From assembly GCF_002080455.1 (NCBI RefSeq), contig NZ_CP020555.1, positions 1,178,001 through 1,242,000 on the forward strand: a stretch of 64,000 nucleotides of DNA, in the 5' to 3' direction. The position numbers and the translations under genes were made by a program. The notes beneath the pieces were generated by a model that was not told where the DNA came from, ran no database searches, and worked only from the letters and a program-made list of their open reading frames with translations. This DNA comes from Streptomyces sp. Sge12 (GTDB lineage Bacteria; Actinomycetota; Actinomycetes; Streptomycetales; Streptomycetaceae). This document shows, piece by piece, positions 56,965 through 64,000 of the stretch (position 1 is the stretch's first letter; each line of letters starts with the position of its first letter).

Positions 56965-57939
56965 TCAGATCTCCAGCTCGGTGGGGTGGGCGGGCACGCC
57001 CGTCGGGCTCCAGCTGTCGCCGCCGCCCAGGGAGCGGTGTACGGACACCTCTCCGCCGAGGGCGGCGCAGCCGGCCCGGATGTGCTCGGTCTTGCCGGCG
57101 AGGGCCGGGTCGCCCGCCTCCAGGAGGACGCCGAGCATGGTGCCGCTGTGGGCGAGCACCAGGCCCAGGCCGTCGACCTCGCGGCACAGGGCGTGCAGTT
57201 GCGCGAATCCGGCGCGCCGGCGGCGGTGGGCGTTCATCTCGGCGCTGCGGGTGGCGACGGCGCCGACCTCCTGGAGGTCGCCGCGGGCCACGGCGGCGGT
57301 GAGCCGGTCCAGCAGGAGCGCGTACTCGGCGCGGTCCGCGGCGCCGATGGCCCGGGCGACACGGTTGTGCGCGACGGTGTCCACCTGCCCGCCCTCGTCG
57401 TGGGCGACGACGGTGAGCGGGGGGAGCACGCCGAGGCGGCGGCCGAGGCGCACCTCGCGGTGGTGGAAGGCGACGATCTCGTCGTACATGACCCCGTCGG
57501 CCGGTTCGATGCCGCGCAGGAAGTCCTCCGTCTCGGCCGGGGTGAAGGCGCGGCCGTGGGCGGCGCCGACGGCCCGTACGGTGGCGACGAGGTCGGCGGA
57601 GGAGCTGGCGAGGCCCTTCCCCTCGGGCAGGTCCCCGGCCACCTCCAGCAGGCCGCCGTCCGTGCTGCCGAGGGCGGCCAGGACGGCTTCGGCGACCCGC
57701 CGGGACTTGGCCTTGTGCGCCGGCCGCACCTGGACGCCGTGCCGGCCGGGCACGGGGTGGAAGACGGCGGTGGCCCAGCGTGCCAGCGGGAAGGTGACCA
57801 GGAAGTCGCCCTGCGGGTGGGGCAGGGCGCCCTGGAGCAGTTCGCCGAAGGTGCCGAAGGCGCTGCCGGATCCGGCGGGGGCGGTGGCGGTCCCCCCGGC
57901 GGTGTCAGTGCGCGTGCCGTACGCGGGTGCGGGTGCCAT
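56965..57939 (-). CDS. GHMP kinase, L-threonine-kinase (PduX-like) type
   Basis: 324 aa, cytoplasmic. GHMP fold: N-terminal GSGSAFGTFGELLQG (residues 23-37), which matches the GSCGELIQG start of L-threonine kinases such as PduX; ATP loop PEGKGLASSSAD (105-116); and a C-terminal GLVLAHSGTMLGVLL. It would make O-phospho-L-threonine from L-threonine and ATP. GGAGGAAGG just before ATG 57939 fixes the start, which overlaps the lyase stop by 35 bp. It lies in one operon with the lyase and the PLP synthase, the set I recall from 2,3-diaminobutyrate formation in friulimicin-type clusters (DabA-C). Confidence 0.88.
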   Translation of the reverse strand: MAPAPAYGTRTDTAGGTATAPAGSGSAFGTFGELLQGALPHPQGDFLVTFPLARWATAVFHPVPGRHGVQVRPAHKAKSRRVAEAVLAALGSTDGGLLEVAGDLPEGKGLASSSADLVATVRAVGAAHGRAFTPAETEDFLRGIEPADGVMYDEIVAFHHREVRLGRRLGVLPPLTVVAHDEGGQVDTVAHNRVARAIGAADRAEYALLLDRLTAAVARGDLQEVGAVATRSAEMNAHRRRRAGFAQLHALCREVDGLGLVLAHSGTMLGVLLEAGDPALAGKTEHIRAGCAALGGEVSVHRSLGGGDSWSPTGVPAHPTELEI

Positions 57940-59473
57940 CGCCTTCCTCCTGCTCGGTCTCGGTGCCGGTCGCGCCGTACAGGGCGCGGTCGCCCTCCTC
58001 GGCGCCCGCGCGGATCGCCGCGGCGCGCCGGTCCCAGTCGGCGGTGAGCCGTTCGTACGTCTCCTGCTGGGTGCGCAGTACCGCGCGCACGGCCTCGGGG
58101 CGGGCCGAACCGGCGGACACCATGCGTTCCAGTCCCCGGTCGACGTCGAAGGCCTCGGCGAGGAGCCGGGCGGGGTCGGTGAGGGTGATGCCGTGTCCGG
58201 CGGCCGCCTCGGCCAGCAGGGCGGGCTCGCCCGGGGCGGGGGCGGCGCCCGCCGTCGCGGCGAGTACGACGTACTTGCCGGCGACGACCTGGGCGGTGCG
58301 CCAGGGCACCCCCTCGGTGAGGCAGAGGGCGTTGGCCAGGCTGAAGCCGCCGAGGAACTCGCGCTCGCACACCTGGCGCATGCGGTCGGCGCGGAAGGTG
58401 AGCCGGCGCAGCACCTCGGTGAGGAGGCGGACGGTGCCGTGCGCCGAGTCGAAGGCGTTCAGCAGGTGGGTGCCCGCCTCCTTGGAGACCTCGACGAGGT
58501 TGCAGAAGGGGGTGTTGCGCTGGCCCAGGAGCACGTCGAGGTGGAAGGCGGTCAGGTGGGCGGTGCGCCCGCGGATCCGTTCCAGGACGGGGTAGTTCTT
58601 CTTCTGCGGCATGGCGGAGGAGATGCCGGACAGTTCGTCGGGCAGTTCGATGAAGCCGTACTCGCTGCCACCCCAGGTGAGCAGGTCGGTGGTGAAGCGG
58701 CTCAGGGCGGTGCCCAGCAGGCTGAGTTCCGCGGTCAGTTCGGCGCTCCAGCGGCGCGAGGCCACGGCGGTCAGGGCGTGGGGCTGCGGCCGGGAGAAGC
58801 CGAGCAGCCGTGCCATCCGGTCGCGGTCCCAGGGCAGTTCCTGACCGGCCATGGCGCCGGCGCCCAGCGGGGAGGCGTCGATGCCGTCGTAGGCGTTCAG
58901 CAGCCGGGCGTGGGTGTGCAGCAGGTGCTCGGAGAGCGCGGCGAGGTGGAAGCCGGGGGTGATGATCTGGGCGGCCTGGAAGTGGGTGTAGCCCGGCATG
59001 GGCAGGTCGCAGGTCTTCTCGGCCAACCGGTGTACGACGGAGCCGAGTTCGAGGAGGGCTGCGGCGAACCGGGTGAGCTGGTCGCGTCCGTACATCACCT
59101 GGGCGCAGGCCTGGAGGTCGTTGCGGCTGCGGTCGGCGTGCCATGCGGTGACCGGGTGGGGCAGCCCCGCCTCGACGTGCCGTTCGAGGGCGAAGGCGAT
59201 GTCCGACATGTTGGCGCCGGGCTGCGCGCTGAGGGTGTCGGGGCCGACGGAGTCCAGCAGGGCGGCGATCCGGTGGGCCTCCTCGGCGGTGATCAGGTCC
59301 ATGCGGACGTACTCGGCGGCCAGGGTCTTCTCGATGGCGACGTAGTGGCGCAGCAGGTGGCGGGACTCGAATGCGAACTGCGGGGCGAGCACTTCGTCGT
59401 GGAGGAGTTCCGCGGGGCCGCCGCGGATGCGGCCGCTCAGCTCGGGGGCGGGCCCCGGGGTATCGCTCGTCAC
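57905..59473 (-). CDS. Argininosuccinate-lyase homologue (fumarase superfamily)
   Basis: 522 aa from GTG 59473. Superfamily blocks in order: WHADRSRNDLQAC (lyase SRND motif), PGYTHFQAAQIITPGFHL, SPLGAGAMAGQELPWDR, and SSAMPQKKN (about 285-295), the flexible loop with the catalytic Ser. It differs from housekeeping ArgH after the loop (QRNTPFCNLVEVSKEAG) and has a 90-residue variable tail. It would eliminate fumarate from an aspartate adduct of threonine, leaving 2,3-diaminobutyrate. It is 163 bp downstream of the large synthetase and overlaps the kinase gene. Arginine biosynthesis is unlikely from its position and sequence. Confidence 0.88.
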   Translation of the reverse strand: MTSDTPGPAPELSGRIRGGPAELLHDEVLAPQFAFESRHLLRHYVAIEKTLAAEYVRMDLITAEEAHRIAALLDSVGPDTLSAQPGANMSDIAFALERHVEAGLPHPVTAWHADRSRNDLQACAQVMYGRDQLTRFAAALLELGSVVHRLAEKTCDLPMPGYTHFQAAQIITPGFHLAALSEHLLHTHARLLNAYDGIDASPLGAGAMAGQELPWDRDRMARLLGFSRPQPHALTAVASRRWSAELTAELSLLGTALSRFTTDLLTWGGSEYGFIELPDELSGISSAMPQKKNYPVLERIRGRTAHLTAFHLDVLLGQRNTPFCNLVEVSKEAGTHLLNAFDSAHGTVRLLTEVLRRLTFRADRMRQVCEREFLGGFSLANALCLTEGVPWRTAQVVAGKYVVLAATAGAAPAPGEPALLAEAAAGHGITLTDPARLLAEAFDVDRGLERMVSAGSARPEAVRAVLRTQQETYERLTADWDRRAAAIRAGAEEGDRALYGATGTETEQEEGDGTRTRVRHAH

Positions 59474-59565
59474 GTGGTGTTTCCGTTCCTGTTCTGGTGC
59501 GGGGCGCAGGGCGCGGGCGCGTCGGCGCATGCCTCGTCGGCGCGCGGCGCGCGAGGGCATGGCAC

Positions 59566-59612
59566 GGGGAGGGCGGGGCGGGGGGCGGTGGGGGGCGGTG
59601 GCGGTGGCGGGG
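59566..59612. other. G-rich tract between lyase and terminal synthetase genes
   Basis: Several runs of four to six G on the + strand within 47 bp, separated by one to four bases. It could fold as a G-quadruplex on the template strand of the operon. It lies in the 163-bp gap 59474-59636. Confidence 0.55.
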
Positions 59613-59636
59613 CAAGTGGGCCTACGGGGCCCCGGT

Positions 59637-62600
59637 TCAGCGGTGGTCGGCCGCGGCGAGGGCGGTGCGCAGCAGGGCGGCGGCCCGGGTGCTGTGCGGC
59701 GGCCGCATCAGCCCGTAGTGGTCGGTGGCGAGGTCGTGGCGGGTGAAGCCGGCCTCGGCCCGCCCGGCCCACCGGTCGGCGGCGTGCTCGCGGGCCCCGG
59801 TGGCGGTCTGGAGGAACAGGACCGGGCAGGGGGCGGCCGGCGGCTCGTACGCGGCGGCGGCGCGGATCCCCGTGCGGAAAACCGCGTAGTGCCGGGCGAG
59901 GTCCCGCGGGTCCAGTCCGGGCGCGAAGCCCTCGCGTTCCACCTGCTCGGCGAGGACGGCGAGCCGGGCCGTGGTGTCGGCGACGCTCCGCAGTGCGCTG
60001 CGCAGGGCCGCCACGCCCTCGTCGGAGGGGTCGAAGCCGGCGGAGCGGGCCAGGTCCTCGTGGAACCACTCCAGCAGGTCGCTCTCGTCCGCGGGGACGT
60101 GTGCGGGCTCCGGGTAGCCGGTGTCCAGCAGGGCGAGGGTCGCCACCTCCTGCCCGGCGGCCCGCAGCCGTACGGCCATCGCGTAGGCGAGGAGCCCGCC
60201 GAAGGACCAGCCGGCCAGGTGGTAGGGGCCCTCGGGGCGGATCCGGCGCAGGGCCTCCACGTGGGCGGCGGCCAGCTCTTCCACGCCGGCCCCGGACACC
60301 GGGTCGGGGGCGGTCAGCCCGGGCGCCGTCAGGCCGAACACCGGTCGGTCGGCGTCCAGTTCGGCGGCCAGGGTCCGGTAGCAGAAGACGTTGCCGCCGA
60401 TCGGGTGGACGAGGAAGAGCGGGTCGAGCGTGCCCCCGGTCCGGATACGGACCACGGGGTCCGGTGCCGCCTCGGCGTGGCGGCCGCGCAGCAGGTCGGC
60501 CTGCCGGGCGACGGTCGGGTGTTCCATGACGGCCGAGACGCCGAGCCGTTCACCGAAGGCCTGGTTGATCCGGCCGATCAGGCGCAGCGCGTCGATGGAG
60601 TGCCCGCCGGACTCGAAGAAGTCGTCGTGGACGCCGACCGGGCCGGCGGCCAGGAGCCGCTCCCAGATCCCGGCGAGGCGGGATTCGAGTGCGTCGCGGG
60701 GCGGCGTCTGTTCGACGCCGCCGCGCAGGTCGGCGGGGTCCGGGTCGGGCAGGGCGGCCCGGTCCAGTTTGCCGTTGGCGGTGAGCGGGAGGGTGTCCAG
60801 GCACACCCAGGCGGACGGGACCATGTACTCGGGGAGCCGCTCGCGGGCGTGCCGGGCCAGTTCGCCCGGTTCGGGGGCGGGGGCCGGGGCGCCGTCGGGG
60901 CCGGTGGCGCCGGGGACGACGTAGGCGACGAGTCGTTCGCCGCGGGGCAGGACCGCGCAGTCGCGGACGCCGGGGTGTTCGGCGAGGACCGCTTCGATCT
61001 CCCCCGGCTCGACGCGGAAGCCGCGGATCTTGAGCTGGTGGTCGGTGCGGCCGGCGTACTCCAGGGCTCCGTCGGGGCGGTGCCGGGCCAGGTCGCCGGT
61101 CCGGTAGAGGCGGCGGGTGGCGCCGTCGGGGCCGGTGTGCTCGATGAAGCGCTCGGCCGTCAGTTCCGGTCGTCCGTGGTAGCCGTCGGCGAGGCCGATG
61201 CCTTCGAGGAAGAGTTCTCCGGTGACGCCGAGGGGGACCTCGGCGAGGCGCCGGTCGAGGACGTGGGTGCGCATGTTGGCGATGGGCCGGCCGATGGGCA
61301 CGGTGTCGCCGCCGTCGGGCCGGCACTGCCAGTACGTGACGTCGACGGCCGCCTCGGTGGGCCCGTAGAGGTTGTGCAGTTCCACGCCGGGCAGCCGCTC
61401 GAAGAACCTGCGCTGCACCTCGTACGGGAGGGCCTCGCCGCTGCACACCACCCGGGTGAGGCCGGCCGCACCGGTCACGGCCGCGGGGTCGTCGAGGAAG
61501 ACGCTGAGCATCGACGGGACGAAGTGCACGGTGGTGACGCCTTCGTCGTGGATCAGTCCGGCGAGGTAGCCGGGGTCGCGCTGGCCGCCGGGGCGGGCGA
61601 GGACCAGGGTGGCGCCGGTGAGCAGCGGCCAGAAGAGCTCCCACACGGAGACGTCGAAGGTGTAGGGCGTCTTGTGGAGCACCCGCTCCCCCGGTGTCAG
61701 GCCGTACTCGTCCTGCATCCACAGCAGCCGGTTGGCGATGGCGCGGTGGGAGACCACGACGCCCTTGGGCTTGCCGGTGGATCCCGAGGTGAAGATCATG
61801 TACGCCGGGTCGGCGGGCCCGGGGCCCGTGCCAATCGCAGAGTCCGTCGGGGCGCCCGTCGGGGCGTCCTGCGGCCGTACGACCGTGACCCCGGAGTCCG
61901 CCAGCCGGTCCGCCCACGCTCCGTCGGTGACCACCAGGCCGATGCCGGACTCGGCGAGCAGGGAGCGCACGCGCGGCGCCGGGTGCTCCGGGTCGAGCGG
62001 GACGTAGGCGGCGCCGGACTTGAGGACGGCGAGCAGGACGACGGGCAGGGCGAGGGAGCGTTCCATCAGCAGGCCGACGAAGGCACCGGGGCCGGCGCCC
62101 CGTTCGCGCAGGACCGCGCACAGCCGCTCGGCCTCGGTGTCGAGGGCGCGGTAGGTCAGTTCCGCGCCCTCGAAGCGGACGGCGGGGGCGTCGGGCGTCC
62201 GCTCGCACTGCTCGTCGATCAGCCGGGTCAGGACGTGCGGCCGCGGGTAGTGGACGGCGGTCCGGTTCCACTCGGCGTAGCGGCGGTGCTCGGCCTCCGG
62301 GAGGAGGTCGGCAGCCGTGCAGTCGCGGTCCGGGGCCTCGGACAGGTCGCGCAGGGCGGCCCGGTAGGAGGCGTGCGCGCTCTCCATCTGCTCCTCGGAG
62401 AACTGGGCGGCATCGAAGCGCAGGCCGAGTTCGAGCAGGGTGCCGTCGGGGCTGCGGGAGAACTCGGCGCCGAAGGCGAAGTCGGTGCCGGCCTCCCCGG
62501 TCTCCTCCAGCACGGTGAACGTGCCGTCGGCGGGCCCGTCCTGCTCCACGTGGAAGTGGGTGTAGTTGAAGAAGGTCTCGAAGAGCGGGCCGCCCCCGGA

Positions 62601-64000
62601 CAGGCGCTGGATCTCGGCGAGCGGGAAGCGCCGGTACGCGTGCAGCTCGGCCTCCAGCTCGGCGACGTGTGCGACGAGGCCGCGCCAGGGCGTCCCGGTG
62701 ACGTCGGCGCTCAGCGGCAGGGTGTTGAGGAAGGCGCCGACGACCTTGTCGCCGTCGGTCTCCTCGGCCCGCCCGTTGTGGACCACTCCGGTGGTGACCG
62801 CGTCGCCGCCGCCCAGCAGGGCCATGACCCGCAGGTGGGCGGCGAGCAGGACCGTGCGCAGCGGTACGCCGCACTCGGCGGCCAGGCTGGTCAGCCGGGC
62901 GTGCAGCCCCTGCGGGAGCGGCGCCAGGTACCAGGACATGCGGGCGGGTCCGCCGGTCGCCGCCGGGCGGGGCAGCCGGGTCGCGGGGGCGTCGGCGGCC
63001 TTGCCGGTCCAGAACGCGCGCTGCCCGGGGTCGGCCAGGGCGGCCCGTTCGAGGGCGACGAAGGAGGCGAACCGGGAGCGGGGGCCCGCGTCCGGCGAGG
63101 GGCCGTCCCCGGGGGTGCGGGCGGCGAGCGCCTCGGTGTAGCAGGAGGCCAGTTCGGTCAGGAGCGACCGTTCGCTCCAGCCGTCGAGGACCGCGTGGTG
63201 CTCGGCGACGAACAGGCGCAGCCGGGTGCCCGAGAGCCGCTGCACGTGGAAGCGGATGAGCGGGGGACGCTCCCACGCGAACGGCCGGTCGCGCTCGGCG
63301 GCGTAGCGGGCTGCGACGGCGGTGTCCTGCGCCTCGGGGTCGAGTCCGTGCAGGTCCTCGAAGGTGATCTCCGGGCGGGCGCCGCGGTGCACGAGCTGGA
63401 GGGGTTCGCTGAATCCGTGCGGGTCGAAGGAGGTGCGCAGCATCTCGTGCCGGGCCGCGAGGACCTCGACGGTGGTCCGCCAGGCGGCTTCGGAGAAGGG
63501 CGCTTCGACCAGGTAGGAGGCCACGTTGTGGTAGACGCGTCCGCCGGCCGACGGCAGGTCGCTGTGGTAGAGCATGCCGGCCTGGAGCCGGGTCATCGGG
63601 TAGGCGTCCTCCAGCCCCTCGGGCAGGGCGGCGCGGTCCTCGGGGGTGAGCAGCGCGAACGGCTCGTACGGGGCCGCGCCGCCGGGCGCCGCCTCCAGCC
63701 GGGTCACGGCGGGGGCGAGGGCGCGGGCCGACTGGCGGCGCATGAGGTCGGCGACGGTGAGGTCGAGGCCGCGTTCCCGGATCCGGGCGAGCACCTGGAG
63801 GGAGCGGATGGAGTCCCCGCCGAGGGCGAACCAGTTGTCGAGGGCGCCGACCCGTTCGTGTCCGAGGACCTGCGCGAAGACCTCGGTGAGCGCGGTCTCG
63901 ACCGGCCCGTCGGGCGCCTCGTAGCCGGCCGTGGGGGTCCTGGCGGCCGAGCCGGGGGCGGGCAGGCGGCGGCGGTCGGTCTTGCCGTTGGCGGTCAGCG
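59637..64000 (-). CDS. NRPS terminal synthetase (...A-T-C-A-T-TE), 5' end outside window
   Basis: At least 1454 codons, open at the right edge. Visible in order: end of an A domain (LTANGKTDRRRL), T with LGGDSIRSLQ, C (AYPMTRLQAGMLYHS; AEHHAVLDGWS), A (MIFTSGSTGKPKGV; LTANGKLDR), T (ESGGHS) and TE (GWSFGGLLAYAM, acid in LLDTGYPE, late His in ATDHYGL). The complete A domain reads DVWHVSLVD, a serine code identical to module 2 of system A. The first T has GGDS, a form usual before epimerases, yet a C domain follows; that C domain is of the PMTRLQAGMLYHS type, distinct from the others here. The TE makes it the last protein of system B. The next gene in the operon is the lyase. Confidence 0.94.
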   Translation of the reverse strand, partial: LTANGKTDRRRLPAPGSAARTPTAGYEAPDGPVETALTEVFAQVLGHERVGALDNWFALGGDSIRSLQVLARIRERGLDLTVADLMRRQSARALAPAVTRLEAAPGGAAPYEPFALLTPEDRAALPEGLEDAYPMTRLQAGMLYHSDLPSAGGRVYHNVASYLVEAPFSEAAWRTTVEVLAARHEMLRTSFDPHGFSEPLQLVHRGARPEITFEDLHGLDPEAQDTAVAARYAAERDRPFAWERPPLIRFHVQRLSGTRLRLFVAEHHAVLDGWSERSLLTELASCYTEALAARTPGDGPSPDAGPRSRFASFVALERAALADPGQRAFWTGKAADAPATRLPRPAATGGPARMSWYLAPLPQGLHARLTSLAAECGVPLRTVLLAAHLRVMALLGGGDAVTTGVVHNGRAEETDGDKVVGAFLNTLPLSADVTGTPWRGLVAHVAELEAELHAYRRFPLAEIQRLSGGGPLFETFFNYTHFHVEQDGPADGTFTVLEETGEAGTDFAFGAEFSRSPDGTLLELGLRFDAAQFSEEQMESAHASYRAALRDLSEAPDRDCTAADLLPEAEHRRYAEWNRTAVHYPRPHVLTRLIDEQCERTPDAPAVRFEGAELTYRALDTEAERLCAVLRERGAGPGAFVGLLMERSLALPVVLLAVLKSGAAYVPLDPEHPAPRVRSLLAESGIGLVVTDGAWADRLADSGVTVVRPQDAPTGAPTDSAIGTGPGPADPAYMIFTSGSTGKPKGVVVSHRAIANRLLWMQDEYGLTPGERVLHKTPYTFDVSVWELFWPLLTGATLVLARPGGQRDPGYLAGLIHDEGVTTVHFVPSMLSVFLDDPAAVTGAAGLTRVVCSGEALPYEVQRRFFERLPGVELHNLYGPTEAAVDVTYWQCRPDGGDTVPIGRPIANMRTHVLDRRLAEVPLGVTGELFLEGIGLADGYHGRPELTAERFIEHTGPDGATRRLYRTGDLARHRPDGALEYAGRTDHQLKIRGFRVEPGEIEAVLAEHPGVRDCAVLPRGERLVAYVVPGATGPDGAPAPAPEPGELARHARERLPEYMVPSAWVCLDTLPLTANGKLDRAALPDPDPADLRGGVEQTPPRDALESRLAGIWERLLAAGPVGVHDDFFESGGHSIDALRLIGRINQAFGERLGVSAVMEHPTVARQADLLRGRHAEAAPDPVVRIRTGGTLDPLFLVHPIGGNVFCYRTLAAELDADRPVFGLTAPGLTAPDPVSGAGVEELAAAHVEALRRIRPEGPYHLAGWSFGGLLAYAMAVRLRAAGQEVATLALLDTGYPEPAHVPADESDLLEWFHEDLARSAGFDPSDEGVAALRSALRSVADTTARLAVLAEQVEREGFAPGLDPRDLARHYAVFRTGIRAAAAYEPPAAPCPVLFLQTATGAREHAADRWAGRAEAGFTRHDLATDHYGLMRPPHSTRAAALLRTALAAADHR

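Noticed and set aside
57905..59473. Housekeeping argininosuccinate lyase of arginine biosynthesis
   Set aside because: It lies inside an NRPS operon, overlaps a threonine-type kinase gene and differs from ArgH after the catalytic loop.
52709..59746. A 2345-codon open frame on the + strand opposite the system B genes
   Set aside because: It lies antisense to seven recognisable genes, is rich in Gly, Arg and Ala, and shows no domain. It is a by-product of high third-position GC.

Overview
The window comes from a high-GC actinomycete, almost certainly a Streptomyces. The evidence is strong third-position GC, GTG starts and 4-bp start/stop overlaps, plus a block at 15.0-17.9 kb (SCO5918-family protein, CBS protein, DEAD-box helicase, cold-shock protein) that I recognise from Streptomyces chromosomes. 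Family and pathway names are recalled from memory. No database search was run, and substrate predictions are hand readings of binding-pocket residues.

Layout, 0-20 kb, mostly ordinary chromosome: a polar amino-acid ABC transporter (permease cut by the left edge, plus lipoprotein); a secreted S51/cyanophycinase-like peptidase; two small membrane proteins; two glycosyltransferases transcribed divergently; a row of small + strand genes (SDR, DUF427, TspO, MerR with a cobalamin-binding-type domain); a partner-switching signalling set (two MEDS-domain proteins, one with a histidine-kinase-type ATPase and one with STAS, divergent from a SpoIIE phosphatase); the cold-shock/helicase block; and a secreted TAP-like hydrolase.

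20.2-40.4 kb, + strand, NRPS system A: two large synthetases give five modules, C-A-T-E / C-A-T // C-A-T / C-A-T / C-A-T-TE. They are followed by an MbtH protein and an MFS exporter. Pocket residues read Ser for module 2 and Gly for module 5; modules 1, 3 and 4 are unresolved. Module 1 opens with a condensation domain that has no visible upstream partner.

40.4-43.1 kb, regulatory island: a small secreted Thr-rich protein, a cupin-like protein that appears to lack metal ligands, a LuxR-type regulator, and a 75-aa protein that is only a LuxR DNA-binding domain. Two similar 19-bp palindromes lie upstream of the secreted protein and of the large LuxR gene, which suggests shared control.

43.1-64 kb, - strand, NRPS system B, running off the right edge: a terminal synthetase (...A-T-C-A-T-TE, last A domain Ser), an argininosuccinate-lyase homologue, a GHMP kinase of the L-threonine-kinase type, a fused PLP synthase/ATP-grasp protein, MbtH, a T-E didomain, two C-A-T modules, a free-standing A domain and an MFS exporter. 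The kinase, PLP synthase and lyase fit a route from L-threonine to 2,3-diaminobutyrate. One C-A-T module has an acidic pocket suited to a diamino acid. The free A domain and the A-less T-E protein look like one split module making a D-residue. Systems A and B converge on the regulatory island and each has its own thioesterase, so they may make two peptides or share parts.
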